From the NCBI RefSeq assembly GCF_000512585.2, contig NC_089244.1, forward strand, positions 2,108,001-2,172,000: 64,000 bases of DNA. Direction: 5' to 3'. The notes beneath the pieces are model-generated. The model ran no database searches. It was not told the DNA's origin and saw only the letters and a program-made list of their open reading frames with translations. Both the position numbers and the translations under genes were made by a program. Below, in pieces: positions 1 through 12,512 of the stretch (position 1 is the first letter of the stretch; the number at the start of each line of letters is the position of its first letter). This DNA comes from Kwoniella bestiolae CBS 10118. Taxonomy: Eukaryota > Basidiomycota > Tremellomycetes > Tremellales > Cryptococcaceae.

Positions 1-144
1 CGTGTTGTCGGGGATGAAGGTCGAAATGTTCGGGGCGAAGGTGACTGATTTGCGTCTGGAAGCAGAAGACGAAGTAGAAGTGCGAGTGCCCTCAGATTCG
101 GTGCGGGTGGTAGGATTTGCTTCGGTCTTTTCTGGTGTTGACAT
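1..144 (-). CDS. 5' end of an unidentified gene (partial)
   Basis: The reverse strand opens with an ATG at 144 and stays open to the window edge for 48 codons. The visible N-terminus begins MSTPEKTEANPTTR and is rich in Thr, Ser, Glu and Arg, ending in a segment containing RRKSVTFAPNIS. No domain is recognisable in so short a piece. A stop-free Ser/Thr-rich N-terminus followed by a basic patch is common in fungal nuclear or cytoplasmic proteins, but that gives no function. The gene continues to the left of the window. Confidence 0.55.
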   Translation of the reverse strand, partial: MSTPEKTEANPTTRTESEGTRTSTSSSASRRKSVTFAPNISTFIPDNT

Positions 145-825
145 CGTACGGTCAGGTTAATAAGTCAAGAGTTTAATGCTATTTCCCAGCTCGCCAAAGA
201 GAGTCAAAAACAAAAACAAACAAAGATCAAACAGTTGTGATATGGGAATTGAACTGTGCATATTCGTTGAGCCGAAGTGTTATATATACCTTGACCATGG
301 TCAGGCAGGACAGAAAGGACTTCGTAAGGTTTCACCTCACCTCAAAGGATCACACGAACCTTCTCATGGTTCTACAGTATCTAGATCCTTTCATGGGGAT
401 GACATTAACGCTTATATGACTTCTCATCATCGCGTCGAGTCGAGTCGAGTCGATTCGAATCAATGTAGATCTTGTATTTGAACTCGCTACGAATCGTTCA
501 GATAATATAAGTGAATCAGAAGCTCGGGCAGAGAGAAGACATGTTTTTGTGATGCTTCCGAAGCCTGGACCATTGAAATAGCACAGAAGCAAAGGAGACG
601 AAGCACTACACGGACTGAAACAAAATGATTCTGACGTGTTGAGATCCTGCTTCTTGCTGTATGTGCAGTGCAGCAGTCACTTGAAGTCCATTTTTGATAC
701 GTGTCGGACCACTACTATGCTTACATATGCATGCTCTGTAACTGTTCAAACATACTCTGATCACATTGCCAGATCGACCTAGCCTATACATGGAAGGTGC
801 CTGCGATTTATTGAGAAGCGGTGCT

Positions 826-1438
826 CTACTCCTCGTCCAGTTCCCGTGAGGGATTACACCCGGTCGAGCCAGGTTCTGCCATACTCGATTTATGATGGTT
901 CAGATCTCCATCAAACCCCAAAGGTTGGATCGATCTAACGGCATCTTCAGTCATATCGGAATTATAGTATCGACCTGGCACTTTATCGAAACTATCACTG
1001 AGACACATCAGCTAGCGGTCCAGCAGCCACATGAGATCTTGGTGGAAGAACAGAGACACATACACGGAAGTAGTTCCTTGGCCTAAATGGTTCGCTCTGT
1101 CGGGCATTTTAGAGATCCCATCAGACAGTCTTTCATTTGGGTATCTACCGTAATTTTCCTTCTCCGCATCAAACTTGATGGAGTACGAGCGAGTGTGGTC
1201 AGACCTAGAGGGGAATTGGTTTTCGGTGACAGGGGCGAGGGATGACGTCAAAGCACGAAATACCTCCTCATGGCGCCTGCATTCGTTTGACCGTCAGCCG
1301 TGGGCTGGACTGCACAGTATCCCGCTCAACTCACGCTTTCACCTCATGTGAAGCCATCAGAGATACCACTTGGAATTGTACAGCAGTATCACCATCATTG
1401 GTACCGCCGTTCGTTTGGGGCTTATCTGAACTGGGCAT
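826..1438 (-). CDS. hypothetical protein, about 162 aa, 3 exons
   Basis: Rebuilt exons: 1438-1335, 1276-1064 and 997-826, all joined in phase 2 at GTGAGT or GTATGT donors and CAG acceptors. The protein starts MPSSDKPQTNGG, is hydrophilic throughout, has no signal peptide or membrane segment, and ends ...SRELDEE. I recognise no domain. It sits with three other small minus-strand genes of unknown function. The clean phase agreement across both introns is the main evidence that it is a gene. The exact start is uncertain because the upstream sequence contains no other constraint. Confidence 0.5.
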
Positions 1439-1874
1439 TGCTGATTACGATCTAATCCGGCAGGAGTAGGATGTACGTCGAGTTTGAACGAATGGAGCAT
1501 GACTTGAACGGGACATACAAGACAGCTAGAGCAAGTCAGACAGATGTCATCCCTGCCTCTTTTTCAACAGATGTCATCCCCCGTGATACATGGAGGCAGA
1601 TGGTTCAATCATCAGAAGCATAGGTTCCAATTATCTGTTCTGGCACCAAGAAATACCTCGCCCAATCGCTAAAATTATAGGAGTATCTTTCCAAGAAATG
1701 TATATCTCGCAAAGTACACCAATCTGTTCGCATCTTCTCAACCTCTGCTCAACTTATCACAGTATCCATTATCGATACTGTACTGGATTTGCTGTACGAC
1801 CGGATCGATTGGAAATACTGGTGGTTGCAGGAGTCAGGCCAACCACCCGGATCTACACCATCAAAAAAGCGCGA

Positions 1875-2784
1875 TCACTCCCCGACGGCACCGTATTCCA
1901 TGAGGTTTCGCATCTCTTCTCTCAACGAGGCCCATTTCTGATATAATGTTCTTTGATCTACCCTACAATGTTACACAGGCGGATCCAAGTGATGGTGAGC
2001 TCAGCACCACTTGGGGAGATGTGAGGGTACGAGATGAGGAGCTTACCCAGAGCGCTCCTCCCTCGCGGCGTCACACATCTGGCTTCGTTTCGAGGGATTT
2101 CTGTGAATGATAAGATCGAGAAATGAAGGACGTGAGTTGATGAAATTCAGCGCAAGAACTTGATAATGCGGTGCCGAGGGGGAAACCTAAGTGAGAGCTG
2201 GACCTTGCGACTCACCTGTGACTGTGAATTATGCTCCAACCCTCGATCCAGTCAGCTTCGGCAAAATCTTCTCGACGTTGCTGCCAAAGACGATGAAGAC
2301 CGTATTGGACACTTAGGGTACTGTAATTTGTCTCGGTACCGGTAACAATTGGGGGCGAGGTCCACTTATTGACCACCTCTGGAGCGTTTGAGGCAAACCG
2401 TGTTACGCTTCCTCCAGAGGGAAGCTTGGTAGTTGAGAATTTAGATCGCGAAAGTACTACATTCCGCATGAAGCTGAGATTGTCAGCTAGCCGTGAAGCT
2501 GCCCCAAGCCCAACACTCTTTTGGCCTCCTGCAGCTTCGGTGTTGTCGCCTGAGGACTTGGTGGACGGATTTTGAATACTCAGGTCAGATGCCGACCACT
2601 TCTCCTCATCTTCAGAGTCGCTTATATAGCCACCAGCAGGGATCCGTTGCTTTGAGGGATCAATGGCATGGCCTGGCTTGTAAAGAGGTGTGGACGAATC
2701 GGTGCTGAAGATCGAGCTATTATCGGTGGCTGTCGATCTAGTAGACTTCGTCCGCTTGAAAGGATTTCGCAGGCGATTCGGCAT
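1875..2784 (-). CDS. hypothetical protein, about 236 aa; paralogue of the gene at 5096-6302
   Basis: Exons 2784-2216, 2100-2047 and 1962-1875, both introns in phase 2. The long first exon gives a Ser/Thr-rich acidic protein starting MPNRLRNPFKRTKSTRS, with a basic N-terminus and a stretch SDSEDEEKWSASD. The second exon is exactly 54 nt. The last exon encodes RTLYQKWASLREEMRNLMEYG, which matches the paralogue's RTLDEKRVDLRIAMDEVEKYG in spacing and character. No known domain, signal peptide or membrane helix is visible. The shared 54-nt exon and shared phases support both gene models. Function is unknown. Confidence 0.6.
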
Positions 2785-2992
2785 GGTTGTACACTCTCAC
2801 AGCTCAGATGTGTTAGGTTCGTTGAGATGTCCAGTCAGCAATGCCGCCTCTGAAGGGGTCGAGCTATGCGTGGAGGGCAAATAGCTAAATGAGGAAGCAA
2901 GGCAACAATCTGAGGTGACAGGTTTTGCCATGGGATAGGGTGCATATTCCCTACAGTACTTTGGGGGTAAGGTGTAAAAAGAAGATAGGCGG

Positions 2993-3193
2993 TCACATCG
3001 TGTAAAGCTGGGAAGCCTTCGATCCTTTATCAGAAGGCCCCTGGCCCGCCGTCATCCGATACGAAACAGTGTTCATGGCGATGACGCAGCCGTTGACACC
3101 ACTGTGGGTACTAGATGCACATATCGAATCACCACCACCGCCTATACTCGTACTGCGTTGACCTGTCAATCCGTTTTCCCACGTCCTCACCAT
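2993..3193 (-). CDS. possible small Gly/Ser-rich ORF, 66 aa
   Basis: A single open frame of 66 codons starting MVRTWENGLTGQR, with a Gly-rich stretch and two cysteines. No intron partner, signal peptide or family was recognised. It lies between two small minus-strand genes. It could equally be chance, or an exon of a gene I could not assemble. Listed only so that the interval is described. Confidence 0.2.
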   Translation of the reverse strand: MVRTWENGLTGQRSTSIGGGGDSICASSTHSGVNGCVIAMNTVSYRMTAGQGPSDKGSKASQLYTM

Positions 3194-3759
3194 AGTTCAG
3201 AACGATTGAGATATTGCATTGACTTGGTGGCACTTCAAGAGGGATGACATGTCTGCAGATCGTACTTGTTTGCAACTCTATGCCGTCTGAATGGTATCGG
3301 ACGGCTCATCAAAGGAGAGCCGCTCAAGAAGCTCGAAAAAGTCAAAAACCTGACCAGGATATTCCTCCACGTGGCACTGGTCAAGGTCAGTGGGGAAGGA
3401 AGTCAAAATAGGGAGGGAGTAGCAGAATGGAACATGTAGCACCTTGTTGGTAGCTCATCCTTTGTATCCCTCGAGAGAATCTTGAATGTCGATCAAGAAA
3501 TGGCAACAAGAGCCTACCAGACGCATACAGTATGTTTTTCCATGACTTTGTCAACATTGACTATTCTAATCCACTGCATGCGACGGAAATGAGGAAGTGA
3601 TCCCCCCCGGTCGACGGCGCCTTGAGATCAGCTTGGACGGCAGTAGCAGCACAGTCGTCTCCGAGCATCAGATGATACGATGCAGCATAAAACTCGTGCC
3701 ACATTAGTATAAACGACTGTACCCTAGCCCAGCAATTAGCCAGTCAGTCAGGTCTTAGA

Positions 3760-4349
3760 TCATAGCTGTGACCAACCCTGCGTAAAGAAGTCAATGGGAT
3801 CGAATCGTAGATATTCCAAGTCACGTCGTGCCGAGTGATCTGTGCTCACTCCAGCCTTCTCTTGTAAAGCGCAAACGAAGTTCGGATTATAGAGGGCTGA
3901 TCCGTCGGCCGTGATTGTGACGGCGTATCTTGCGTCTCCCGAGAAATAATTATAACCTTCGGTATCGACATCCCATTTCTTGTCGATGGCTTGTTCCAAG
4001 GCTGAACTTGTATGGGTGCTACAGGAGACGAACAGAAATGGGCTCGCCAATAGAGTTTCGTCTATAAATTCGATGCGGATGGGTAGTCGACTCACCCTTC
4101 GCAATCAAGATACCTCTTTCCCGAAATTGGGTCATACAATATGGTTCTGTAATCTTTTTCAGCAAAAGCATCAGAGATATGGTGAGTATGTCAATTGGAC
4201 TTAGTCGTGACTTACGGACATTCGCCAGACTGACCGTAATCGCTGCCCATGCCTGTGGAGATTCTCATGCTGTAAGACGAATCTCCAGGGGAGCGACAAC
4301 CACGACCCTCGTCGGGATGGGTGGTTTCCCAATCTTTGATAGCTGTCAT
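3760..4349 (-). CDS. hypothetical protein, about 123 aa, 4 exons
   Basis: Exons 4349-4216, 4146-4096, 4018-3850 and 3777-3760. Phases are 2, 2 and 0, and all junctions are GT-AG. The protein begins MTAIKDWETTHPDEGRG, is hydrophilic with several Cys and Tyr, and ends ...EKAGGWSQL. The third intron is itself an open frame in phase, so an unspliced form 24 residues longer is possible. There is no signal peptide and no recognised domain. The ALEQAIDKKWD segment resembles TLEQAVDKSL in the neighbour at 5096-6302, which may be a weak trace of common ancestry. Function unknown. Confidence 0.55.
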
Positions 4350-5095
4350 TGTGTATTGGGATTCAGAGGTGTATCTTGTAATCAGAACCAGGCTGTGATG
4401 ATCAAAGTAAAAGTACTTAGTGAGTGGCGAAAGATGTCAAGGTCAATTCTGAAGCGGATTTTATACTGTGGATTCTGAAGTGTTTTCCTCAAAAATCGAG
4501 TCACTTGCATCGAGGCTCTTGACGGGTTGTGGTCCAGGCTCTGATTGGCACCTCGAGAATACCAAGAAGTGACAGATGTGTAGGCCTTCGTTGTCTGGAC
4601 TTTTAACGCTAAGCAAGTCTCAGCACTGAAGTCTCGGCCTCACTCACAATCAAAGCTCTCAATTCTGGACCTCATGACACCGCATGACGGTGGGTAACGC
4701 GATGGCAAATGGGGAAGAAAAAAATCCTCCTTGCATCGACCCTCTGTTCGAGGCTCTGGCCGACTTGTAGAGACGGTGCTAGTAATGGAAATGAGGACAT
4801 CGGGGACCAATAAGATGAGAAGTCGTGTCGAAACATGTTTCTCTGCATCCAACATTTTCGATCATCAAGACTTCTGTCCACCACCAGAGATTGTATCATC
4901 ACCAATCCCCAAAGCGGCGCAGAGGGACGCAAACGATAACGTCTTGGTAAACTTGCGCCACAATCCGGGTTATCGGCTCAAGCCTACTCCCAGTCAATCC
5001 AAGAGATGGAGACAGATTGTCGGGCTCAGCGTAATAGTCCGCGAATATCAGACTGAGTCTCGGAAAGGGAAATCTGCAAGGCATGTCTCTGAATG

Positions 5096-6302
5096 CTAAG
5101 ACACGGAAAAGAGAACCCCTGAAGCCAGGACAAGTTTCTCTGAACGACTAGTAAGAGGTACACGAACATGCCTTGCAAAATGTAAATAGTGCCATATGAG
5201 ACCAAGCCTTGTAGATGTTCCTTCAAGAAATGTATACCGTATACTATCACATATGTGTTATATCGCTAGCTACATCGTACTTCAACTTCGTGTCTTGTTC
5301 GGAGTACATCGCTCTGCCCATTACATACAAAGTCTCACCTTGTTTTCCGTAGATATCGCGAATCCACCAGGACAGTACCGTATTTTTCGACCTCATCCAT
5401 GGCAATTCTAAGATCTACCCGCTTCTCATCTAGTGTTCTTGTATTGGGCCTGCAAGTAAAGGGGAACGATCGTCAATCCAAATTAACATATCGCGAAGGC
5501 TACCCTCAAAGTGATAATGTGCCCAAGAGGCATGTGTGCCTTGGATGTACTTACCCACATACGGAGCTTCCTGAAGTTTGACTTGATTGAGGCCATTGAG
5601 ACGGCATTCTACATGACAAGTGAATCAGCGGGTAGAAAGCAAGTCCACTGACTGCCAGAAGATGACCATACGCCACCCCGAATCCAGGACGATTACGCTG
5701 ACTACCCACCTGTAACCTTCAAGCAATCTTGCACCTCGCTTGTAGTCGTTCTTGGTGAAATTGTCGGGATTTAGCGTCAGATCATATATCTCATAGAATT
5801 CGGCAGGGAGATCAAGTTTTCTGTGTCTGGATTTCGGAGCTCGAGTCCTCACAACCAAGTCATCGGAATCTGTCGTCATTTGCTTCTCAGAAGAGTCTTG
5901 GGCTTCCCCCTCAGCCAGTGGGGGTCTAGTAGACTCAAGTGATGATTTCTTAGCAATAATGATCCAGTCTCCATCAGATTCGGCGTGATCGCCTACCAAT
6001 GTAATGGCAGCAATGGACTTCAGACTGTCCGTGTCGGGTGAGCGTTTGGATTCTGAAACCGGACCAGTTGGGGCTATTATGGTATCGCAGTCTGAGAGCG
6101 ATCCCGAGTCCGCGTTCAGGACCGCATCTCGGAGGGATTTGTGGCCAAATTGGAAGTCAGAAAACTCAAATGCTGCAAGACTCTTGTCAACCGCTTGTTC
6201 GAGTGTTGATGATGGATTGAAGCTTTGAATCGAACCATCTGAAGTTTGAGCTGGTTTGGTCTTCTTTGAACCGAACAAGGACTCTATGAAGCCGTGGCAC
6301 AT
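5096..6302 (-). CDS. hypothetical protein, about 301 aa; paralogue of the gene at 1875-2784
   Basis: Exons 6302-5710, 5608-5555, 5449-5339 and probably 5243-5096, each intron in phase 2. The protein starts MCHGFIESLFGSKKTK; its middle is Ser- and Asp-rich and low in complexity, with no membrane helix. Exon 2 is 54 nt, as in the paralogue, and exon 3 carries the conserved RTLDEKRVDLRIAMDEVEKYG block. The last exon is the least certain part, because the acceptor was chosen only because it keeps the frame open. Function unknown. Confidence 0.55.
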
Positions 6303-8665
6303 GATGAGTAATCTGATGCAATCGATGTAAGCTGTCGATCACGATCTTAAATTGGTATTTGGACTGAAGAGACCCAGAGTGGCAAAGGCGAATCGGATGA
6401 AGAATTGAATTGCCATCTCAGAGATTGGCCACATATGTATGACTTATGCAGTATAGTTATATCCGAGACTTCGAGCACCTTGTAGCGAGAAGGTGACATG
6501 GTCATGGTCAGCATAGTAGAAGAGACCGTCGATCCTTTTGGGGATCCAGCACGTCATGGTGGTGAAACAGCAGGACCAAGATCAGAGTCGAAGACGGTCA
6601 AGGCGAAGTCTTCTGGTAGTTCCTTTATATTGATGCTCTGTTGTTAGGGTCATCGAGACTGACGCAGATCTCAAGTTTGGAATAGAATCGTGTGTATGAT
6701 TCTAAGGCTGGATCTTGGGGTGACTATCCACTGAATACCTCGGCAAACCCGGTAGTCGAGGTGCGATATTGAGATACCATGATATGATAATCTCGTGTCG
6801 AAACAGAGGCGAACAGACAGATACACGATAAAGACTTATGTCATTTTTGTTTGACCGTCCCTTGTACTGTGGGTTTCAGCTTCTTGTGTGAAGCGATGGT
6901 GATGTGCAGATGTCACTACGGAAGATGCAAAGGATACAGGAGAATCTACGTAGGACGGCGAGGGTCATACGATGATTAGTTGCCTGGTCAGTGGCAAAGA
7001 GCTAAGCCGCGAAGTCGCCTTGGGTTTCCATGCAGCTGAAATGCCACCTTCGTACAGCGAAGTTTCCTGATACAGGGGTCGGGAAACATGCATGTAAATG
7101 TTGTGGAGAGGCTAGCCCATCTGGTCTGTACCGATGTGATTCAAATAACTTCGATGATGTCCCCAGAGTGAGCCTATAACTCTATGATCCGACTGTGACA
7201 CATGATGACCGCAAAGTAGACAAGCACTCTGCAATCTCGGCTGATTTAATTCGAGTGCCCTATAACCATTCGAAGCCTTCATGGAAACAGACTATCCTAC
7301 ACGGGTCGAGATAAGCGCCCACACTCTTCATACAATTAGTGGGAGGGTTGATAAGTGTGTGCTGGTCTTCAAAAGCGGAGTTGGTTCCGGATGCTTGGGA
7401 TGCGCTATGTGGTGAAGCATATAAACGTGTGAAAGTGCATGTCGATGTGAATATACTATTACAACACTCTGTAGATCAGGAAGTCAGGAACTCACCTTTG
7501 TGATGGCCCAGTTGCAGATGAGTCTAGCGTTTTTTTGCTGTCCAACACGAGCAAGAACAATAGTCAAATGTGGGTCAGTATCGTTGAGACAGGAAGTGTA
7601 TCATGAACAAGAGCGTGTCTATACTCGCCTCCTTGACTCCTCTCGTTTTCTATAGATGTCCCATCTGTCCATATTCTTCTGACTGTTCCAAGTGTATCCG
7701 TTCCATTCTTCTGCTGCCAATCGTTCTCTCTTGGTATCGACACACTCAGTGTCCAAGACGTGTTGCAAAAGAGTTGTTTGTGTCATGGTATCTATGATGC
7801 AGTATTTAAAGATGAAACCAACACCCGCGTTTACTGTGTGGTGGTGAGATTAGATATAAGACCAAAATGGTGATGATGGGATGGATATTAGTGGTTGAGG
7901 CGATAAGAGGGGGAAGGTATATATATCCTTCCGACGAAAGACTGACAAACTATCAAGACACTGATTCAGGACTACTGGAAACTGACAGTCGAAGAGCGGT
8001 CTTCCCAAATCCTTTCTAGTCTATGACCTCGATTGTCGTACCCTACAATGCATAAAGGTAGGTGGGTGATAGAAGACCCAGAATTTGCAATTTGGCAGAG
8101 GCAAGATCCTTTCTGTTGGCTTGGACTGATGATTCGCAATAAGAAGCCTGGATGAGGGTGGGAAAACCCGCGATCTACGGGCTAACAACCGTTGGTTGCA
8201 ACGTTGTCTCACTTGTATTGTGCGATAAGACTGTAGCTGTAGCGCCTTCTTGGTAGAGCTTGGTACAGGAGGAAGAACTGTGAGTAACATGCCCTTCAAC
8301 GTGATAGGAGATGGAGCGAGAAGGATGAGAGTGTGACCTGGGTTACCATTGAGGCCGTCAGGCTTCATTGGAGCAGGCGATAAGCGCTTGGTGACGAGTC
8401 GTGAGCAAGTGAGAGATGATTCAGTGCACTAATGAGATATTGGTGCATCGTACGCTGGCTCGGTTCATGCTTGCTTGTATAGCAGAGATTGGGATCTCGC
8501 ACTCGAGGTGAAGTTGAATAGTACTCGTACGAGCAGTGTAACTTCTTAGTGAAAGGAGAGAGAGAGAACGCCACCAGCCACAAATCGCTCGATCATGACA
8601 ACATCAACAACATTTATTGTCTCTCATCTCATTCTTCCAGTCAAATATCCACTATCAACTGCATC
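6303..8665. other. 2.4 kb without a recognisable gene
   Basis: Six-frame reading shows only short frames with no family resemblance, no matching exon phases and many stops. No tRNA B-box, long repeat or transposon end was seen. The stretch carries the promoter of the minus-strand gene to the left and the 5' region of DLT1 to the right. A non-coding RNA cannot be excluded by eye. Confidence 0.5.
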
Positions 8666-8686
8666 ATGCAATCACACCCAGTATGA
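8666..8686 (+). promoter_or_regulatory. six-codon uORF overlapping the DLT1 start codon (ATGA)
   Basis: An upstream ATG at 8666 opens a frame of six sense codons that ends in TGA at 8684-8686. The main start codon is 8683-8685, so stop and start overlap as ATGA. This geometry is known from termination-reinitiation coupling. Whether it acts that way here is inference. Confidence 0.45.
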
Positions 8687-10224
8687 ACTCACATCCACCA
8701 CCCATCCAGTCCCCCCATACCGCTCCGACCTACCCTCCTCGACCCTCCCGTGCAAGTGCAACAACTAAGACCCAGCGAAAACGTCAATCTCAACGTCGAT
8801 ACCTCCCGACCGTTCGGGGATTCCTCTCCTTCCTGTATCATGCAAGTTTCTACCTCTTCATACTCATCACTGCTGCTTTGCTAGTGGCATCGGCGTTTAG
8901 TATAGGTGAACAGGCGTGGAGGAATGGAGGACAGAGGAAATGGAATATATTTGTTATGGTTGCTGCGTATGTTGCGTTGGTGAGTGAAGTGTCTGATTCA
9001 TCTCTGCGTCTCTCGATAAAGATGTGGTACGGTGTTGTGGTGTATTTGATGGGCTATTATGCCCAATCGGATGTATGATAATAACATGTGGGAACGATGA
9101 TAGTAGTACGAAGGACTGATAGTAGTAGGAAGGAGGGCAGAGGTCTTCACTAATGATCATCTGTCTGTCCACATCATGCACCATCGCTGACCTTTCCACC
9201 ATCATCACACAGGGAATCATCTCAGTCCTACATGTATGGTCTAGAGTTCTGAGTGTCAAACGTATCCTGAGGACGATGCCAAAACCATATATACCTACGA
9301 AACAGGTAGACCTACCAAAGGTGAGTTGGTGTATTTCCTGCTTCCAGACCATCATCAGCCTAATGTTCTCTTGCCCACCCACCCACTTTGTTTTCGTATC
9401 TTATACAGTACTCAACTAATGACTTGCTCGTGTATACAGACAGTAGCCAAACACATCGCAACGGAGTATTCGAGAACGGCAGTTATAGCGCATATCTCGC
9501 AAGCTACTACTGGTCAACAGGAAGGATGGGGTAGACCAGGTGAGTGGAATCTTTCCTCATCATATACTCGCTGGCTCATAAAACCTACGGCAGAGAGGAA
9601 GGAGCCAGCGGGCTCTAACCACACGATGTTCGAGAAGGGAGAATACTGATATATCCGACTTATCGTTCATAGGTACGAAATGGGAAGATAAACATTTCAG
9701 AACATATATCCTATCGACCATACCAATAATGAGTGAGTCCCGTCGATCCTTCACTCTCATGAGCAGCACTCCCATGAGCAACTCCCATCGTACCGAGCGT
9801 ACTGACACCCTCTGGTATCTATAGGACAAACCCTCGCTCCAACTTCCATCGCCTCCCCACTTTCCCTCCAACCTCTACTCGACGCTTCCTCATCGATCAA
9901 CGATAACGGTGCGATCCGACTGTTCGTCAATTCCTATGCCAAAATTATAGATAGAGCAAGATACGGGAGGAAGGAACCTAGTCAAGCTGATGCAGAGGCT
10001 GTGGAGAAGGTTGTAGAGGTTGTTCTACTCACGTGAGTTTACCTCCTCATCACGCTTCGCGTGATGGGGAGCTGTACGATACGCTCTTTATTGCTCTTCC
10101 TTGGCGAGGCATACCCGCCTTCCCCTCTCGTCTACAGGTCATGCTGATCTGATCTCTTCCACTATATAGTCTCGAAGTCAAACGGCGTCGTGAAAAGGAT
10201 AAAGACCCGTCTGCTAGACCATAA
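8683..10224 (+). CDS. DLT1: DLT1 family membrane protein (defect at low temperature 1-like)
   Basis: Six exons: 8683-8979, 9213-9320, 9440-9539, 9673-9732, 9825-10032 and 10170-10224. Every phase agrees, giving about 275 residues. A basic N-terminal tail is followed by one strong hydrophobic segment (around residues 50-75, FYLFILITAALLVASAF) and a second one after GGQRKWNIFVMVAAYVAL. Then come the conserved cytosolic motifs: PKPYIPTKQVDLPK, a central SRTAVIAHISQA, and a C-terminal helix EVKRRREKDKD. This order matches the fungal DLT1 family, whose loss in yeast causes cold-sensitive growth; its biochemical role is not established. It converges on SPT20, 233 bp away. Confidence 0.75.
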
Positions 10225-10457
10225 GGTGTATTTGTATCATATCTATATTTTACAACGTTGTACAACAGTGAGAATGAACGATAACTAATGTATCTCGTAT
10301 CTTAATCTCTGATCCTCTATTCAACAGCTCCCTCTGATCCGCATTCTGATGAAAGGGCATGCCATTCGTCTACCTCATAAAACCTCTCCCAACCAGATAT
10401 GCTGTATATCAATACGACCTCATACCCTCAATACCCTACACTCGATAATACGCATGC

Positions 10458-12041
10458 TTAACTACCACTCGTCCCAGCCCCAGCTCCAGCTTCCCCAGCA
10501 GCGTCATTCTTGGTCTTCTCCCCATCATCTTTCTTCTTCTTCTGCACCTTCTTCTTAGGTGGAGGTACTTCATTCTGCGTAGCATCCTTCTGAGCGTTCT
10601 TCTTCTTTTTGGCAGGTACGGGAGTATCCTCTGCCTTGGCCTCAGCCTCAGCAGCAGCGTTGTTCAACTTCTTCTTCTTCTTGGGTTTCTTAACTTCTTT
10701 CTGTTCCTCCTCTTCCTCTACCGGAGCAGGAGCAGCCCGTTTCTTCTTGACTTTCTTCTTCTCTCCTGTCCCTCCTCCTTCTCCATTAGCTGCTTCGTCC
10801 CCTTCACCACCACCACCCATCATCGTCGTATTGGGATCACCTCCCATACCCATCCCCGCTGATGCTCTACTAGCAGCCTCCCTCGCTTCAATCTCTCTCT
10901 GCATTTTCAACCTCTCATATTGCTCCTTAGCTCGAAGTACAGTCCAATTGGGTTGGAATTGATTGACAGCACCAGAAGAGGAGGAGGCGGAACGATCGTT
11001 GATCCCCGCTCGAAGGAGCTTGCGCATCTTGTCGAGAGTCGATTTGGAGTCGGTGGTCGAGCCGTCGTTCAGTGCTGAGGAGGGACGAGGACTACCGTCT
11101 GATGAGAGGTTGGGGTTGGCTGGGGAGGTGAGGGCGAGAGCGAGGGTTGCGTTGCGCGTTGCGAGTATTGATGTGCCCAGGTAGAGGGGTGGGGAGGTAG
11201 CAGCCTGTGAGAGAAAAGGTGGGTCAGTATGATGATGAAAGAGGTTATACGATATATGGCGCAGGGCGGGAGTTCAATAGGAGATATCTGCGAGGAGGGA
11301 TGAACACGAGAAGTCGTCATAATGACAAATGATGCATGATCAAGAGAGAACCCACTATGATCCTAGATTCCAACTCCAGACCCATCCCTTCATCCAGATT
11401 CTGCCCCTTCCTCTCCAGCATCACATCGATCGTCTGAGCCAAAGTCTCGGCGGCAGGTCTCATAACTACCCTTGAGCGGGTCTCGGGTGATCTCCTGAAA
11501 TCTTGTATCTCCACGACGAGACAACCGTCCACGAAGGATATGGGTGGGTGGATGTTGTATAGCGATCGGATGAGGGAAGAGGGGATGACTTGGGATCGGA
11601 GGGCGAGGAGGAATGGCTAGTGGATGGGGTATGAGTGTCAGCATGGGCGTGAACATGGGGTGAGAACATCTTGAGATGACTTTAGAAGGTAGGATGAGAT
11701 GGGTATGTCATTGATAGGATGAATAGGTGGATGGGAGGATGAGGAGGACGGGGTGAAGAGGGATAACAGGACGTCCCTCCGCTACTCACTTTCATCTCAC
11801 CATCGTACTGGAAGTTGATGGGCTATAAGAGGATCAAGATGATCAGCTCATCATACACACTACTATCACTCTTATTCCTCAGCTGAAGTGTGAGTTGAGA
11901 TTGACAATCATCACCCACCGAATTCTCAAACCTCCAATAACCCTGGTACAACTGGACAGTCAGACTAGGTTCCCATTTCCTCGATTTCTTGAGTACAGCT
12001 CTAGCGAAACGATGGTGATTGTATCCCGATGCACTTGCCAT
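10458..12041 (-). CDS. SPT20: SPT20-like subunit of the SAGA transcription co-activator
   Basis: Exons 12041-11919, 11822-11790, 11616-11356 and 11204-10458, all phase 0, 387 residues. The N-terminal half carries the Spt20 domain: PSLTVQLYQGYWRFENS, then PINFQYDGEMKPFLLALRSQVIPSSLI, then PPISFVDGCLVVEIQDFR, the expected order of blocks. The C-terminal third is low complexity, with Gly-rich, Glu-rich and long Lys runs. Spt20 helps hold SAGA together in the nucleus. The Lys-rich tail could serve in nuclear import or nucleic-acid contact (inference). An in-frame ATG exists upstream at 12188, but the start at 12041 gives a natural beginning MASASGYN. Confidence 0.8.
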
Positions 12042-12512
12042 GGTGCTGATGGTCGATGAGAGACCGAGTGACGATGGATGCTTGCTCCTATCTAGTGGAT
12101 GGATGCTATGTCTAAAGTGGAGAGAAAGGAAGAAAGAAGATGGATGGATTGGATTGGATTGGATTGGAATTACCGAGTTGTCTACCACGCTGTAACATAA
12201 GTTATATACACTCTACCCATCTTTCAGCTCCATTTGCATTCAACCGAATACATCTACTATGCATACCACTCTCAAGACCATTCTCATGTGCATGGCTACT
12301 GCTGCTCATCTCTGAATGCATAACATGCTTTCCTCTGAAACACAGTGCTACCAGTATGGTTCTGCTGTATAATCGCATAATGACCAAAGCCAATGTCAAC
12401 AACAGATGATCATGTTCAGAAATTTCAGTTCTCATTCTCACTCAAGACATTCTTCTCTTCCTCGACAAATGTGCATATCGGCCCTCATCAGCTTACAGTC
12501 AAATCCAGCATC

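Noticed and set aside
8021..8583. Two overlapping minus-strand frames (115 and 72 codons) before DLT1
   Set aside because: No family resemblance and no consistent splice joining; probably chance.
10609..10962. 117-codon plus-strand frame opposite SPT20, very Ser/Phe/Pro rich
   Set aside because: It is the antisense shadow of the Lys/Glu-rich SPT20 tail.
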